A DNA stretch of 64,000 nucleotides from Ruminococcus bicirculans (ex Wegman et al. 2014). GTDB lineage: Bacteria; Bacillota; Clostridia; Oscillospirales; Ruminococcaceae. Below, one piece after another: positions 25,688 through 33,473 of this stretch (its first letter is position 1; every line of letters starts with the position of its first letter). The position numbers and the translations under genes were made by a program. The stretch lies in the NCBI RefSeq assembly GCF_000723465.1, contig NZ_HF545616.1, positions 1,612,001-1,676,000 on the forward strand. The letters run 5' to 3'. Below the pieces are notes generated by a model. The model was not told where the DNA came from and made no database searches. It saw only the letters and a program-made list of their open reading frames with translations.

Positions 25688-26092
25688 ATGACGAACATAC
25701 AGGAATTGTATGATATTTGCAGTAGAGAGAACATAACTATAGATTTTATTGATTGTCCAAAGTGCGGGGCGATATCGCTTTTTGGCGCAGGTGGCTGTGC
25801 GATCGGCATAGACAGCCAGACGCCTGCAAGGCTTTTGAAGGAGCGCACTGCTCACGAGATAGGTCACTGCGTAAAGGGTGCGTTTTACAACAGATACGCT
25901 ACGGCAGACAACATCTCACAGCATGAATACCGTGCAGACAAGTGGGCGATAGAAAATCTGATACCGAAAAGCGAGCTTATCAAAGCCATAAAGAAAAATC
26001 TGGACAGTATTTATCTACTTGCGCAACATTTTGATGTGAGCGAGGATTTTATGATAAAGGCTTGCAGGTATTATGGGGTTTATTTTGGGTAG
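25688..26092 (+). CDS. ImmA/IrrE family metallopeptidase
   Basis: This 134-residue protein carries the zinc-peptidase motif HEIGH in ERTAHEIGHCVKG (about residues 55-67), and EYRADKWA, with the third zinc ligand, about 20 residues later. This is the signature of ImmA/IrrE (DUF955) proteins, which in ICEBs1 cleave the ImmR repressor. It lies 3 bases downstream of the XRE gene, so the pair is an operon. The terminator at 26099-26140 ends it. No integrase or transfer genes follow, so the pair is either a remnant or a stand-alone stress switch. Confidence 0.85.
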   Translation: MTNIQELYDICSRENITIDFIDCPKCGAISLFGAGGCAIGIDSQTPARLLKERTAHEIGHCVKGAFYNRYATADNISQHEYRADKWAIENLIPKSELIKAIKKNLDSIYLLAQHFDVSEDFMIKACRYYGVYFG

Positions 26093-26098
26093 AAAAAT

Positions 26099-26140
26099 AC
26101 CGCCGAGGGCGATGGCGTCCTCGGCGGTGTTGGTTTTTAG
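26099..26140. terminator. Bidirectional terminator
   Basis: ACCGCCGAGG and CCTCGGCGGT arms, a 10-base perfect stem, with T-rich sequence on the right and an A-run on the left. It separates convergent immA and the glycosyltransferase gene. Confidence 0.85.
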
Positions 26141-27828
26141 TAGAGTTTTTTGGCTGTAATTTCTTTTAGTGTGCCTATTTTGTTGAAAAGGTCTTTTGTT
26201 ACATAGATGGTTATATATTGGTCATTTGTTTTAAACTTATAAGGTTTATATGCCGTGATACGCTTTACCGCAACATAATCATTTACGTCAATGTCAGGAT
26301 ACACTCTTGTAAGCTGACAGCGGTCAAGTACAACATCGGGTGGACCTTGCTCTCGCCATTTATTTATTATAGCCTCTGCCTCTTCCTCAGTTGAGGATTG
26401 ATAATACATAAAAGTTTTGTCATGGTCATCAATGTTATAATTATAAAAAATGTTGTCATCAAAGTATGGAAGAATGGCGGTAGCAAGACCTTGAAGTTTT
26501 GGATAATCACGACACGCATAAACTTCATCTATCCTCCAGCTATCATTTTCCTCACTTATCACATCTTGAGTCCATGACGACAAAATTTTATAATCATAAA
26601 GCCTATATTCTTTGATAAACTCTGCCGCTTCTTTATACCAATAATCAAAACGGATATCAATATATGAAGAATATGCGCTCCATGCAATAGGCACTATCAT
26701 AGGCAAAAAAGCTATAGCTACTACTGCTTTTTTTAAACCTCCTCTAAGGGAAGAAACCGCCTTATTTATGTACTCTGGCAACTCAATTTTGCCGTTATCG
26801 GCGAATATACCCCAAAACACAAATATCAAAAATACACCAACCATCCCCGAATGATATGGCGAAGAATAAATTAATGCCGAAAACAATCCAAAAAACGAAT
26901 ATGGTATTATAAAAGTAAGAATCTTTTTATTTTTATGCAAAATACTTAATGCAATGACAAACACAAAAACTGCGGTGATAAACTGAGGTATAATACTTGC
27001 CACATCATATGAATCCAGTTTACTGTCCGGCATTTGTATCAGAAAAGCTTCTGAAAGATACATTATATACCACATTACTTGAACATAGCTGAAAGAGAAT
27101 GAGAACAGTTCCTCTGCGTTTTCATGCCCTTGGGTATATGTGTTACTATTTGGAAAAATCTCTATAATTATAGCTATTGCCAGAACAAGCAGACCAAGCA
27201 TCATCCAACAGTGTTTGTCAGAAAATATTTTTAAAAATGTTTTTTCTTTAACATACTTGCTTATTATTTCTGAAAGCCACACCACACACAATCCACCTGC
27301 AAATATTATACCAAACGAGTGTATCATGCACATAAATGCCAATGAAAATACATACCTTAGTGGCTTTTTATTTCGTGAAGGATAAAATGCTGCTGCAAGA
27401 AAAAATGAAAGTGTCAAAACTGAATAGGGTCTGCTTACAACGCCGTACTGATAAAACAGGAAGAAGTTAAACGGCAACAGACAACGTATCAGCTTTGGAA
27501 AAGGTGACTTGAAAAGCAAGACCGCCACAGCAAGGGTCATAAAAAAAATATTGACTGCCGCAAGGGACAGCTCATAGGGTGCGCCAAGCTTTGCGAAAGG
27601 CGCCAATATCAAATGCCATAGTGGCGGGTGACCCTCATAGTGTGGTATCTCAAAAAGTATCTCCTTTATAGTTCCCGAACGTGCAATCGCCCATGACTGA
27701 GCTTCATCAAACCACGGTTCATGAAAAAACGATACAGTGCAAACGCCAAGCAGGTATATTATCAGCGTTATAACATCGCATTTTCCATGCTCTTTGCTGA
27801 ATGCCCAGCTTTTAAATTTCTCTTTCAT
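26137..27828 (-). CDS. GT-C type membrane glycosyltransferase
   Basis: This 563-residue protein has about 10-11 transmembrane helices in its first 390 residues and a soluble domain of about 170 residues outside. The first outer loop contains WFDEAQSWAIARSG and HYEGHPPLWHLILAPF, the DE-containing pattern of GT-C glycosyltransferases (PMT/ArnT, GT39-like), in which the acidic residues bind a polyprenyl-phosphate-sugar. It would transfer a sugar to an external acceptor such as a glycan or protein. The neighbours, two prepilin genes read in the same direction, raise the possibility that it glycosylates surface pilins, but they have separate promoters. The specific donor is unknown. Confidence 0.7.
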   Translation of the reverse strand: MKEKFKSWAFSKEHGKCDVITLIIYLLGVCTVSFFHEPWFDEAQSWAIARSGTIKEILFEIPHYEGHPPLWHLILAPFAKLGAPYELSLAAVNIFFMTLAVAVLLFKSPFPKLIRCLLPFNFFLFYQYGVVSRPYSVLTLSFFLAAAFYPSRNKKPLRYVFSLAFMCMIHSFGIIFAGGLCVVWLSEIISKYVKEKTFLKIFSDKHCWMMLGLLVLAIAIIIEIFPNSNTYTQGHENAEELFSFSFSYVQVMWYIMYLSEAFLIQMPDSKLDSYDVASIIPQFITAVFVFVIALSILHKNKKILTFIIPYSFFGLFSALIYSSPYHSGMVGVFLIFVFWGIFADNGKIELPEYINKAVSSLRGGLKKAVVAIAFLPMIVPIAWSAYSSYIDIRFDYWYKEAAEFIKEYRLYDYKILSSWTQDVISEENDSWRIDEVYACRDYPKLQGLATAILPYFDDNIFYNYNIDDHDKTFMYYQSSTEEEAEAIINKWREQGPPDVVLDRCQLTRVYPDIDVNDYVAVKRITAYKPYKFKTNDQYITIYVTKDLFNKIGTLKEITAKKLY

Positions 27829-27860
27829 TAATATCCTCCAAAAAAATAATTGACATATAA

Positions 27861-27889
27861 ATTATACCATTTATTAAGAAATTAGTCAA
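27861..27889 (-). promoter_or_regulatory. Sigma-A promoter of the glycosyltransferase gene
   Basis: On the minus strand, TTGACT (27889-27884), 17 bases, TATAAT (27866-27861). The RBS GGAGGA lies near 27838. Confidence 0.8.
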
Positions 27890-27949
27890 TGTTTTTGTAA
27901 AACTTTTTGCGACAAATATTGACATGATTAGACTTGTACTCAATGTCTG

Positions 27950-27993
27950 CAATAAAAAGAAATAACCGCCCCACGTCCAATAGGTCGGTTATT
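27950..27993 (-). terminator. Terminator downstream of the first prepilin gene
   Basis: AATAACCG and CGGTTATT arms are followed on the minus strand by TCTTTTTATT. It lies about 100 bases past the stop at 28094. Confidence 0.6.
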
Positions 27994-28093
27994 TCTTAAA
28001 GAAAAAACTATATTGGAGGTAAACCGCTTACAGCAGTATGCCTCTTTTTTGTTATCTTAATTATTCCACGGCAATGACAGATCGTCAATAGTT

Positions 28094-28561
28094 TCAGAAT
28101 TTAACGCCCCAACTGAAATTCTCAGGGAGATCGTCAGGTTTGTTCACAGGGTCAGGATACTGCCCTACAATGCCTTTAGACCTCGGCGAACTTGTATCAC
28201 ACCACTGTGCAAGCTTGTATCTGCCGTCCTCCCCTGCTATCCAAAAAGCATAGCCTGCATTGTCGCCATTGACGTTAAGTGCGTCATGGACGGCTTTTTC
28301 AAGCTTTTTGGATTCGTCAGGCTCTGCGGTGCAATCGACCACAGCCGTACATGACTGGACGTCGATATCTTTGCCCTCACACTGCATATCCGTCACGACC
28401 GCATTTACAGTATTGAACACTATCTTTGCATTGCTGTTTGCGCTTTTAAGCTTCGCTTTTCTGATATAACTCATCATAGTTGGTATGAGAATAGCCGCAA
28501 GCACGCCGATAATGGCAATAACGACCACAAGCTCCACCAAAGTAAAGCCTTTTCTGTTCAT
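28094..28561 (-). CDS. Type IV/type II-like prepilin
   Basis: This 155-residue protein has the class III signal peptide MNRKGFTLVELVVVIAIIGVLAAILIP: cleavage would come after Gly5, leaving N-methylated Phe1 and Glu5 of the mature pilin and a long hydrophobic helix. The rest is a small soluble domain with Cys residues (SCTAVVDCTAEP) that may form a disulfide, and a segment ending in QYPDPVNKPDDLP. It is related to the second prepilin at 28783, which shares the first 50 residues and the GQYPDP motif, so the pair arose by duplication. No assembly ATPase, PilC or prepilin peptidase is in the window. Confidence 0.88.
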   Translation of the reverse strand: MNRKGFTLVELVVVIAIIGVLAAILIPTMMSYIRKAKLKSANSNAKIVFNTVNAVVTDMQCEGKDIDVQSCTAVVDCTAEPDESKKLEKAVHDALNVNGDNAGYAFWIAGEDGRYKLAQWCDTSSPRSKGIVGQYPDPVNKPDDLPENFSWGVKF

Positions 28562-28620
28562 TTCTTTCCCTCAATTCTTTCATCAAAATATTGATCCCCA
28601 TTTAATATTTCGACAAGTAT

Positions 28621-28649
28621 ATTATACAAAATTTACCCGATTTTGTCAA
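28621..28649 (-). promoter_or_regulatory. Sigma-A promoter of the first prepilin gene
   Basis: On the minus strand, TTGACA (28649-28644), 17 bases, TATAAT (28626-28621): a perfect consensus promoter, suggesting high expression. Confidence 0.85.
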
Positions 28650-28729
28650 GGAAAAGGCAAGCTTTATTACTCAATTTTACCATTTGTACAAAAGTAAGCT
28701 ATTCTTATTGGCTATTTTATATATTTTCA

Positions 28730-28761
28730 GACAAAAAAAGAACCGCTCAAATGAGCGGTTC
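28730..28761 (-). terminator. Terminator of the second prepilin gene
   Basis: GAACCGCTCA and TGAGCGGTTC arms with a 2-base loop are followed on the minus strand by seven T. The second prepilin is thus a separate transcript from the first. Confidence 0.9.
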
Positions 28762-28782
28762 TCAAAACGCTTTAATTGTAAA

Positions 28783-29316
28783 TTAGTCACCTGCAGGTGG
28801 AGCCCAAGAATCCTTTGTGTATGCTGTATCAGCGAATGGCTTATTAGCATTGTCAGGCTTGCTACATGGGTCTGGATACTGGCCAAGAACTCCACCTGTT
28901 GGGTTCTCAACGTCAGACCACTGAGCAAATGTAACGTTACCATCATCGCCAAGAACATATACGCAATAGCCAGCGCCATCACCATTGTCCTTAAGTGCAT
29001 TCCAAACTGCAGAAGCAAGCTTAGCCTTTGCAGTATCATCAGTGCCACCAAAATTCTCCTTAATCTTGTTACCCTTACTTGATGTAACCTTCATTGAAGC
29101 ATCAGATGTTACTGATGTACCCTCAACGAGCATATCAGCAGCTTCGTTGTTTACAGTTGTGAAAACGAGCTTAGCGTTTGAGTTAGCTGTCTTGAGCTTT
29201 GACTTCTTTACATAGTTCATCATTGTAGGAACGAGGATAGCTGCAAGGATACCGATGATAGCGATAACAACTACGAGCTCTACAAGGGTGAAACCTTTTC
29301 TGTTAGATTTCTTCAT
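28783..29316 (-). CDS. Type IV/type II-like prepilin, major type
   Basis: This 177-residue protein starts at 29316 (MKKSNRKGFTLVEL); an in-frame ATG 15 bases upstream overlaps the GGAGGG ribosome site. The class III leader would be cut after Gly9 before FTLVE. The helix VVVIAIIGILAAILVPTMMNYVKKSKLKTANSNAK matches its neighbour in pattern. The soluble domain is Ala, Asp and Gly-rich and ends with DPCSKPDNANKPF and a Trp-containing tail. The codon choice is very biased, the promoter is perfect and the terminator strong, which fits an abundant structural pilin. In cellulolytic ruminococci such pilins are known to help adhesion to cellulose; that role here is inference. Confidence 0.9.
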   Translation of the reverse strand: MKKSNRKGFTLVELVVVIAIIGILAAILVPTMMNYVKKSKLKTANSNAKLVFTTVNNEAADMLVEGTSVTSDASMKVTSSKGNKIKENFGGTDDTAKAKLASAVWNALKDNGDGAGYCVYVLGDDGNVTFAQWSDVENPTGGVLGQYPDPCSKPDNANKPFADTAYTKDSWAPPAGD

Positions 29317-29440
29317 AGAAAATCCCTCCATAATAAATTAAATAAATTTGTTTATAAAAGAGCTGCAAGCCGATTTAAGCAGCTACTTTCCAATAATTAA
29401 GCGGCTTTCGGAGTTCTTTGCGTTCTCCTTATCACCATGA
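29317..29440 (-). promoter_or_regulatory. Structured leader of the major prepilin gene
   Basis: The transcript from the promoter at 29445-29473 has about 120 bases before the ATG. It can form GGAG/CTCC around AACGCAAAGAA, then a long stem AAGCCG...CGGCTT (about 29365-29408). The ACGCAAAG string recalls c-di-GMP riboswitches, but the rest does not fit. It may stabilise the mRNA. Bases 29480-29757 hold no gene, only direct repeats TGTCACACAC (two, near 29582) and A+T-rich sequence. Confidence 0.4.
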
Positions 29441-29444
29441 TTAA

Positions 29445-29473
29445 AGTATACATCATCTTGTCCAAAATGTCAA
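29445..29473 (-). promoter_or_regulatory. Sigma-A promoter of the major prepilin gene
   Basis: On the minus strand, TTGACA (29473-29468), 17 bases, TATACT (29450-29445). Confidence 0.85.
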
Positions 29474-29757
29474 TAGTTTTTCAGATTTTTTCTCAACTTT
29501 GTTCAACTTGACGAAAAACTAATTTTCAATCGGTCATTTTGACGATTGGTAACACTATGTTGACATTTTCACAAGAAATTATGTCACACACTTTGTCACA
29601 CACCATTTTATGATGTATCACCTTACATCGTCCTTAATTATATCTTAAAACAAATAAATTGTCAAGACTTATTTAACAGTTTCGTTATTTTTGTGTACTC
29701 TGTACACTTCTCATTCATTTTTGAATACAATTTGCACTATTTGTTTCGCATATTTAA

Positions 29758-31026
29758 CTATTTGTATAATTCCTTCATCTTATTATACAGATTTTCAGAA
29801 GCGTTTTCTATCTCTGCCCTGCCATAATAGAGCGACTCGGAGGTGCTTATAAAAAGGTCAAGTACCCCCTGATCTTCAAGCTTCGGGGACATTATTTCAA
29901 GCTCCTCTGAGTTTGCCATTTTCTCGTTGGCTTTATACTCTATCCCGTCAAGCATATCCCTCGCTTCAAGGGCTTCCAATGCCGCCTTTGATGCAGGCAC
30001 GCCCTTTCCCATGCCCTGCAGGAGAGCCATTTCCTCACCGTTCACAAGATAGTCAAGAAGCTTTGCGGCTTCCTCAGGGGACTTGGTATTTTTCTTTATG
30101 GCATAAACGCTAGTGGGCTTTTTATACCAACCGCTGCTCACTGCCTGCTTATGCTTTGGATAGTCGCCTATAACGATGTCAAAGCCAAACTTCTGAGCAG
30201 GCTCGCAGTAATACTCTGCGTCTGATATCCAGGAAGCCACGCCTGCTGTCAGGCACTTTTCAAGATCGTTCCTATCGAAATCCCACGCAGGCTTTGTGAC
30301 CTTTTTATTCAGCATTTCCTGATAAAAGGCGAGCATGAGCCTTACGTCCTCCGAGGTATACTGAAACTCACCGCTGTCAGATAACATTTTTCTTCCCGTT
30401 ACCTGCTCCACATACGCCACAGAGCTGAGATAAGCCGCCTTTTTCGTCATTTCAACAGGATACACCTCGTCTGACTTCATGACCTCTGCCGCATTTATAA
30501 GGTCAGACCAATTTTCAGGCAGGCTCAGACCATAACTGTCATACATGGTCTTATTATAGTAGAAGGTTATACAGTTCGTACCGGTAGGCAAGGCGTTAAG
30601 CTTGCCGTTTATAGTGCCATATGAAAGGCTGTCATCATCAAATGCTGAAAGATTTATGTATTCCGACAGCTCATTAAGGTCATAAAAGTCCTCGCCGTCG
30701 GGAGAATATTCATAGAGCCAACTGTAGTTTAACTGCATGATATCTGCGGTGGTGTCAGAGAAAAATTCCACGTCCATTCGTGTTTTGAAGCCGTCAAAGT
30801 CTGCATACTCAGGTCTTACCACAACGTCCTTATTGCTGTTCTGATAGGCTTTAAGCCCGTCGAGAGTATACTCGTTACGCGCGTCCTTGCCCCACCACGA
30901 GAAGGACACCTCGGTCTTTACTTTATGCTCCATTCTTCTTTCAAACAATGCACAGCTCGTCATGACAGTCGCTGTGCAGATCGCTGAAGCGGTCAAAGCC
31001 GCACACCTTACAATGCGTGTTCTCAA
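29758..31026 (-). CDS. Extracellular solute-binding lipoprotein (family 1, sugar type)
   Basis: This 422-residue lipoprotein has a signal peptide with a lipobox-like TSC (MTSCALF, Cys at about residue 26). Next is the periplasmic-binding fold of family 1 sugar-binding proteins: TEVSFSWWGKDARNEYTLDGLKAYQ, a region with WPEN-like LPENWSDLINAAEVMK, and PTSVYAIKKNTKSPEEAAKLLDYLVNGEEMALLQ with GKGVPASKAALE near the end. Such proteins deliver sugars to ABC importers, but no permease or ATPase gene is adjacent. The gene overlaps the end of the upstream GGDEF-like gene by 4 bases, so they are translated together. A sensory role with that partner is possible. Confidence 0.85.
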   Translation of the reverse strand: MRTRIVRCAALTASAICTATVMTSCALFERRMEHKVKTEVSFSWWGKDARNEYTLDGLKAYQNSNKDVVVRPEYADFDGFKTRMDVEFFSDTTADIMQLNYSWLYEYSPDGEDFYDLNELSEYINLSAFDDDSLSYGTINGKLNALPTGTNCITFYYNKTMYDSYGLSLPENWSDLINAAEVMKSDEVYPVEMTKKAAYLSSVAYVEQVTGRKMLSDSGEFQYTSEDVRLMLAFYQEMLNKKVTKPAWDFDRNDLEKCLTAGVASWISDAEYYCEPAQKFGFDIVIGDYPKHKQAVSSGWYKKPTSVYAIKKNTKSPEEAAKLLDYLVNGEEMALLQGMGKGVPASKAALEALEARDMLDGIEYKANEKMANSEELEIMSPKLEDQGVLDLFISTSESLYYGRAEIENASENLYNKMKELYK

Positions 31027-32513
31027 TTGCGGCTCACCTCTTCCTCTTTTTTATCATATATCACCGCTCTTGCGTCCTCACTGTGTTCTGCTTTCTCGCA
31101 GGCTTTTTCTGCCATTTCGTAAAGTTCATCATAATCATCGCTTGTTTCAGGGTAGACCGACGCACCAACTGCACATTTTATGTAGCCCCTGTCATCGTCA
31201 AGGCAGCATTCCTTCAGCTTATCGTTAAGCTCTTTAACATAAGCCCTCACATTACCATAGGCTCTCATAAGGTCAAAGTTCGTGTGGTCTGCAAACAGAG
31301 CAAACTCGCCCTCCCTGAAAATTCCGCAGATATCGCCCTCCTTGCGGTTCTCCACCAGTATTTCGGCGACCTTTCGCTCAGCTTCCGCCACTATCTCCTC
31401 GCCATAGTTGAGCCTTATAAGCTCCAGATTTGTTATTTTCACGATAATAAATGCGATAGTCGAGCCTGAGATACAAGTTTCCATTTTATCCATAATGCTG
31501 TTTTCGGTATATTCCGCAGTAAAAAGCCCTGTATTTTCGTCCACCTTTGGATATTTTCCAAACTTCGGTCCGTTCTGCGGGTCGTTATCCGCCGCCGCTG
31601 CCGCAGATATCATAATAAATATGACTGCGCAGCAAATAAAGATACCAAGGCATTTAAGCCCTGTTTTCACATAGTGACGCAAAGTGTCTGACATATCTAC
31701 GGTAGTAATGACCACCCAATCGTCACTGCAATCATCAATAGCACAGATAGTAGTCATATCCGAAACGGTGACGCCAGTGCCTCCATCAAGGAATTTAGAG
31801 AGCTTTTCATCGAGCTTTTCGCCGACAACACTTTTTCCGTCGTTAGCATAGATTATCCTGCCATCGTCATCACACAGCATGGTATTTATCTCGCTGTAAT
31901 TGTCAGAGGGCAGAAAAACAAGATCAAACTCCGTTGAAAACACAGAGGAGATAAAAATAAGATCGTCATTTATCCTGCCTGCGAAATACACTCGTCTGTA
32001 GTTATCGTCCTGTCCCGTGAACCATTTTATCTTGCTGTCACCCATAAGGTCGGAAACTCTCTTGTATATCTCATCGTCAAAGATATCCTTTGTACCATCG
32101 GTTATCTTTCCTACATTATGTTCATTACTGCTTACAATGCCAAAATCAGTATAGTTGCCCAATGTACTAAGCTCTATAAGCCTCTCAGTGAGAACATTCT
32201 CCTCATTAAGCACAGCAAATTCGCTCTTTGACGTATCCGTAGGATCATATTTCGCATAGTCCTCATTGCCCATTATAAGCTTGGCAGTGTCCTCCATTTT
32301 CTTCATAAAGGCAGCCACATTCTGGTCTGCTTCCGCATTTATAGCAGAGCAAAGCTGAGCCTCTTTCTGAAATGCATTCACACCGCTGTAATAGCAGGCA
32401 CACGCATACACAAGCAGACAAGCAACGAACAGCACTAACACGCTTGTTTTCAAAATAGATCTTCTATATTTTTTTATTTTATCATACAGTTCAAAATCAG
32501 CAGAATTTTTCAA
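31023..32513 (-). CDS. Membrane sensor protein with degenerate GGDEF domain
   Basis: This 496-residue protein has a short cytoplasmic N-terminus, a transmembrane helix (about 22-42), an extracellular domain of about 220 residues that may be of the Cache type, a second helix (about 278-300) and a C-terminal GGDEF-like domain. The domain keeps the overall pattern (FIIVKITNLELIRLNYGEEI and VGASVYPETSDDYDELYEMAEKACEKAE), but the active-site loop reads REGEF in place of GGDEF. Diguanylate cyclase activity is therefore doubtful; it may bind a nucleotide or act as a signal relay. It overlaps the solute-binding lipoprotein gene by 4 bases, and the two could form an external sugar-sensing pair. Confidence 0.8.
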   Translation of the reverse strand: MKNSADFELYDKIKKYRRSILKTSVLVLFVACLLVYACACYYSGVNAFQKEAQLCSAINAEADQNVAAFMKKMEDTAKLIMGNEDYAKYDPTDTSKSEFAVLNEENVLTERLIELSTLGNYTDFGIVSSNEHNVGKITDGTKDIFDDEIYKRVSDLMGDSKIKWFTGQDDNYRRVYFAGRINDDLIFISSVFSTEFDLVFLPSDNYSEINTMLCDDDGRIIYANDGKSVVGEKLDEKLSKFLDGGTGVTVSDMTTICAIDDCSDDWVVITTVDMSDTLRHYVKTGLKCLGIFICCAVIFIMISAAAAADNDPQNGPKFGKYPKVDENTGLFTAEYTENSIMDKMETCISGSTIAFIIVKITNLELIRLNYGEEIVAEAERKVAEILVENRKEGDICGIFREGEFALFADHTNFDLMRAYGNVRAYVKELNDKLKECCLDDDRGYIKCAVGASVYPETSDDYDELYEMAEKACEKAEHSEDARAVIYDKKEEEVSRN

Positions 32514-32599
32514 AAGCTATATCACCTCTCAGGCTAAATTACTATAATCATTATTAATTATAACACATATGCCCATAAAATAAGTGATTTTTTTGTTAA

Positions 32600-32881
32600 T
32601 TATTGCTCAATTTGTATTGTACGGTTTATATTTTTTCTGACACGGCACTGTCTGACCTTATTTGCATGGCGTTTCTTTTTGGTTTCCGCTTCAAAAAGCG
32701 ACAGTGCCGCCCATGCCGCTGTGAACACGATGCCTGCGGCAAACACTGCTCCCATGTTCCTCTCTGCCACCGCAACAAACAGGAAAAACAGCACCATTCT
32801 CATTATAGTTTTCATAAGCCACCTGTCGCCGCCTGCACCTGCCGCAACGATAAAAACATTCATCATGATTATCCATATCAT
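32600..32881 (-). CDS. Small membrane protein, hypothetical
   Basis: This open frame of up to 99 residues encodes two or three hydrophobic stretches (IWIIMMNVFIVAAGAG, MRMVLFFLFVAVAERN and AVFAAGIVFTAAWAALSLF) and a basic tail (KKKRHANKVRQCRVRK). I place the start at 32881 because GAGG lies upstream of that ATG, though at a long distance; an earlier in-frame ATG at 32899 is possible. No promoter is clear. The opposite strand has an open frame too, so coding is uncertain. The region 32900-33473 has no convincing gene: it holds a terminator hairpin near 33050, a 15-base tandem repeat near 33217-33246 and a copy of the palindromic repeat near 33420. Confidence 0.4.
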   Translation of the reverse strand: MIWIIMMNVFIVAAGAGGDRWLMKTIMRMVLFFLFVAVAERNMGAVFAAGIVFTAAWAALSLFEAETKKKRHANKVRQCRVRKNINRTIQIEQ

Positions 32882-33033
32882 TTTTACACACATCCTCATA
32901 TTTTTCTTTTTCTATTTCGGGGCTGTATGTATGATAACACAACTTGATGAATTTGAGGGGTAATTTTTTGGACAGCAAGTTTTTTGTCGATATGCACAGA
33001 TAAGAACGTTTGTTTTGATATAAATTCTACAAA

Positions 33034-33069
33034 TCCAAAAGACCCCATGGCAAAAGCCACAGGGTCTTT
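33034..33069 (-). terminator. Terminator-like hairpin
   Basis: AAAGACCC and GGGTCTTT arms, with an inner TGGC/GCCA, and TTTTGGATTTG on the minus strand side. It may end transcripts from the antiporter gene about 400 bases upstream. Confidence 0.55.
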
Positions 33070-33415
33070 CAGAGAAGTAAGAAGTATAATATGAAGAAAA
33101 AATTATGAATGGGGAATGCTAAAGTTATGTATTTTTCCATGCCATTTCACTTTTGCCGCACTCTGAAAATTCAGAGCACAGCGAGATGAAATGAAAAGAA
33201 GAATGAAGGAAAATTATATATGAAAACTCATTATATGAAAACTCATTATGAGTAATTGGTTGACGGAACTTTCATCAAGCTCTCAATGCTTTTGCCTGAG
33301 GTCTTTCTCGGTGTTCCTCTGACCTTGTATATATAATACCTGTTCAATATGATAGTTTTATGAAAAGACACTGAAAATAAGCTGATAAGAAAAGCAAAGT
33401 GGTTTTCATAATAAC

Positions 33416-33440
33416 GTAGGGGCGAACAGCGTCCGCACAC
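33416..33440 (-). repeat. Partial copy of the interspersed GGGGCGAAC repeat
   Basis: GTAGGGGCGAACAGCGTCCGC is the reverse orientation of the GTTCGCCCCTAC core found near 15.5 and 21.7 kb. Confidence 0.4.
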
Positions 33441-33473
33441 AAAACGCAAGTCAATCCGCCGCCTGCATATTCT

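Noticed and set aside
24324-26140. Complete integrated element at tRNA-Arg
   Set aside because: No integrase gene and no second copy of the tRNA 3' end was found nearby, so only a remnant or stand-alone module can be claimed.
29365-29438. c-di-GMP-I (GEMM) riboswitch before the prepilin gene
   Set aside because: ACGCAAAG is present, but the first stem with its tetraloop and the receptor part of the second stem are not convincing. Left as a structured leader of unknown class.
32603-32947. His/Cys-rich 114-codon plus-strand frame
   Set aside because: Its composition is the reverse complement of hydrophobic codons on the other strand; the minus-strand small membrane protein is more plausible.
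33246-33449. 67-codon minus-strand open frame
   Set aside because: It lies over a repeat copy and A+T-rich sequence, with no ribosome site or recognisable product.
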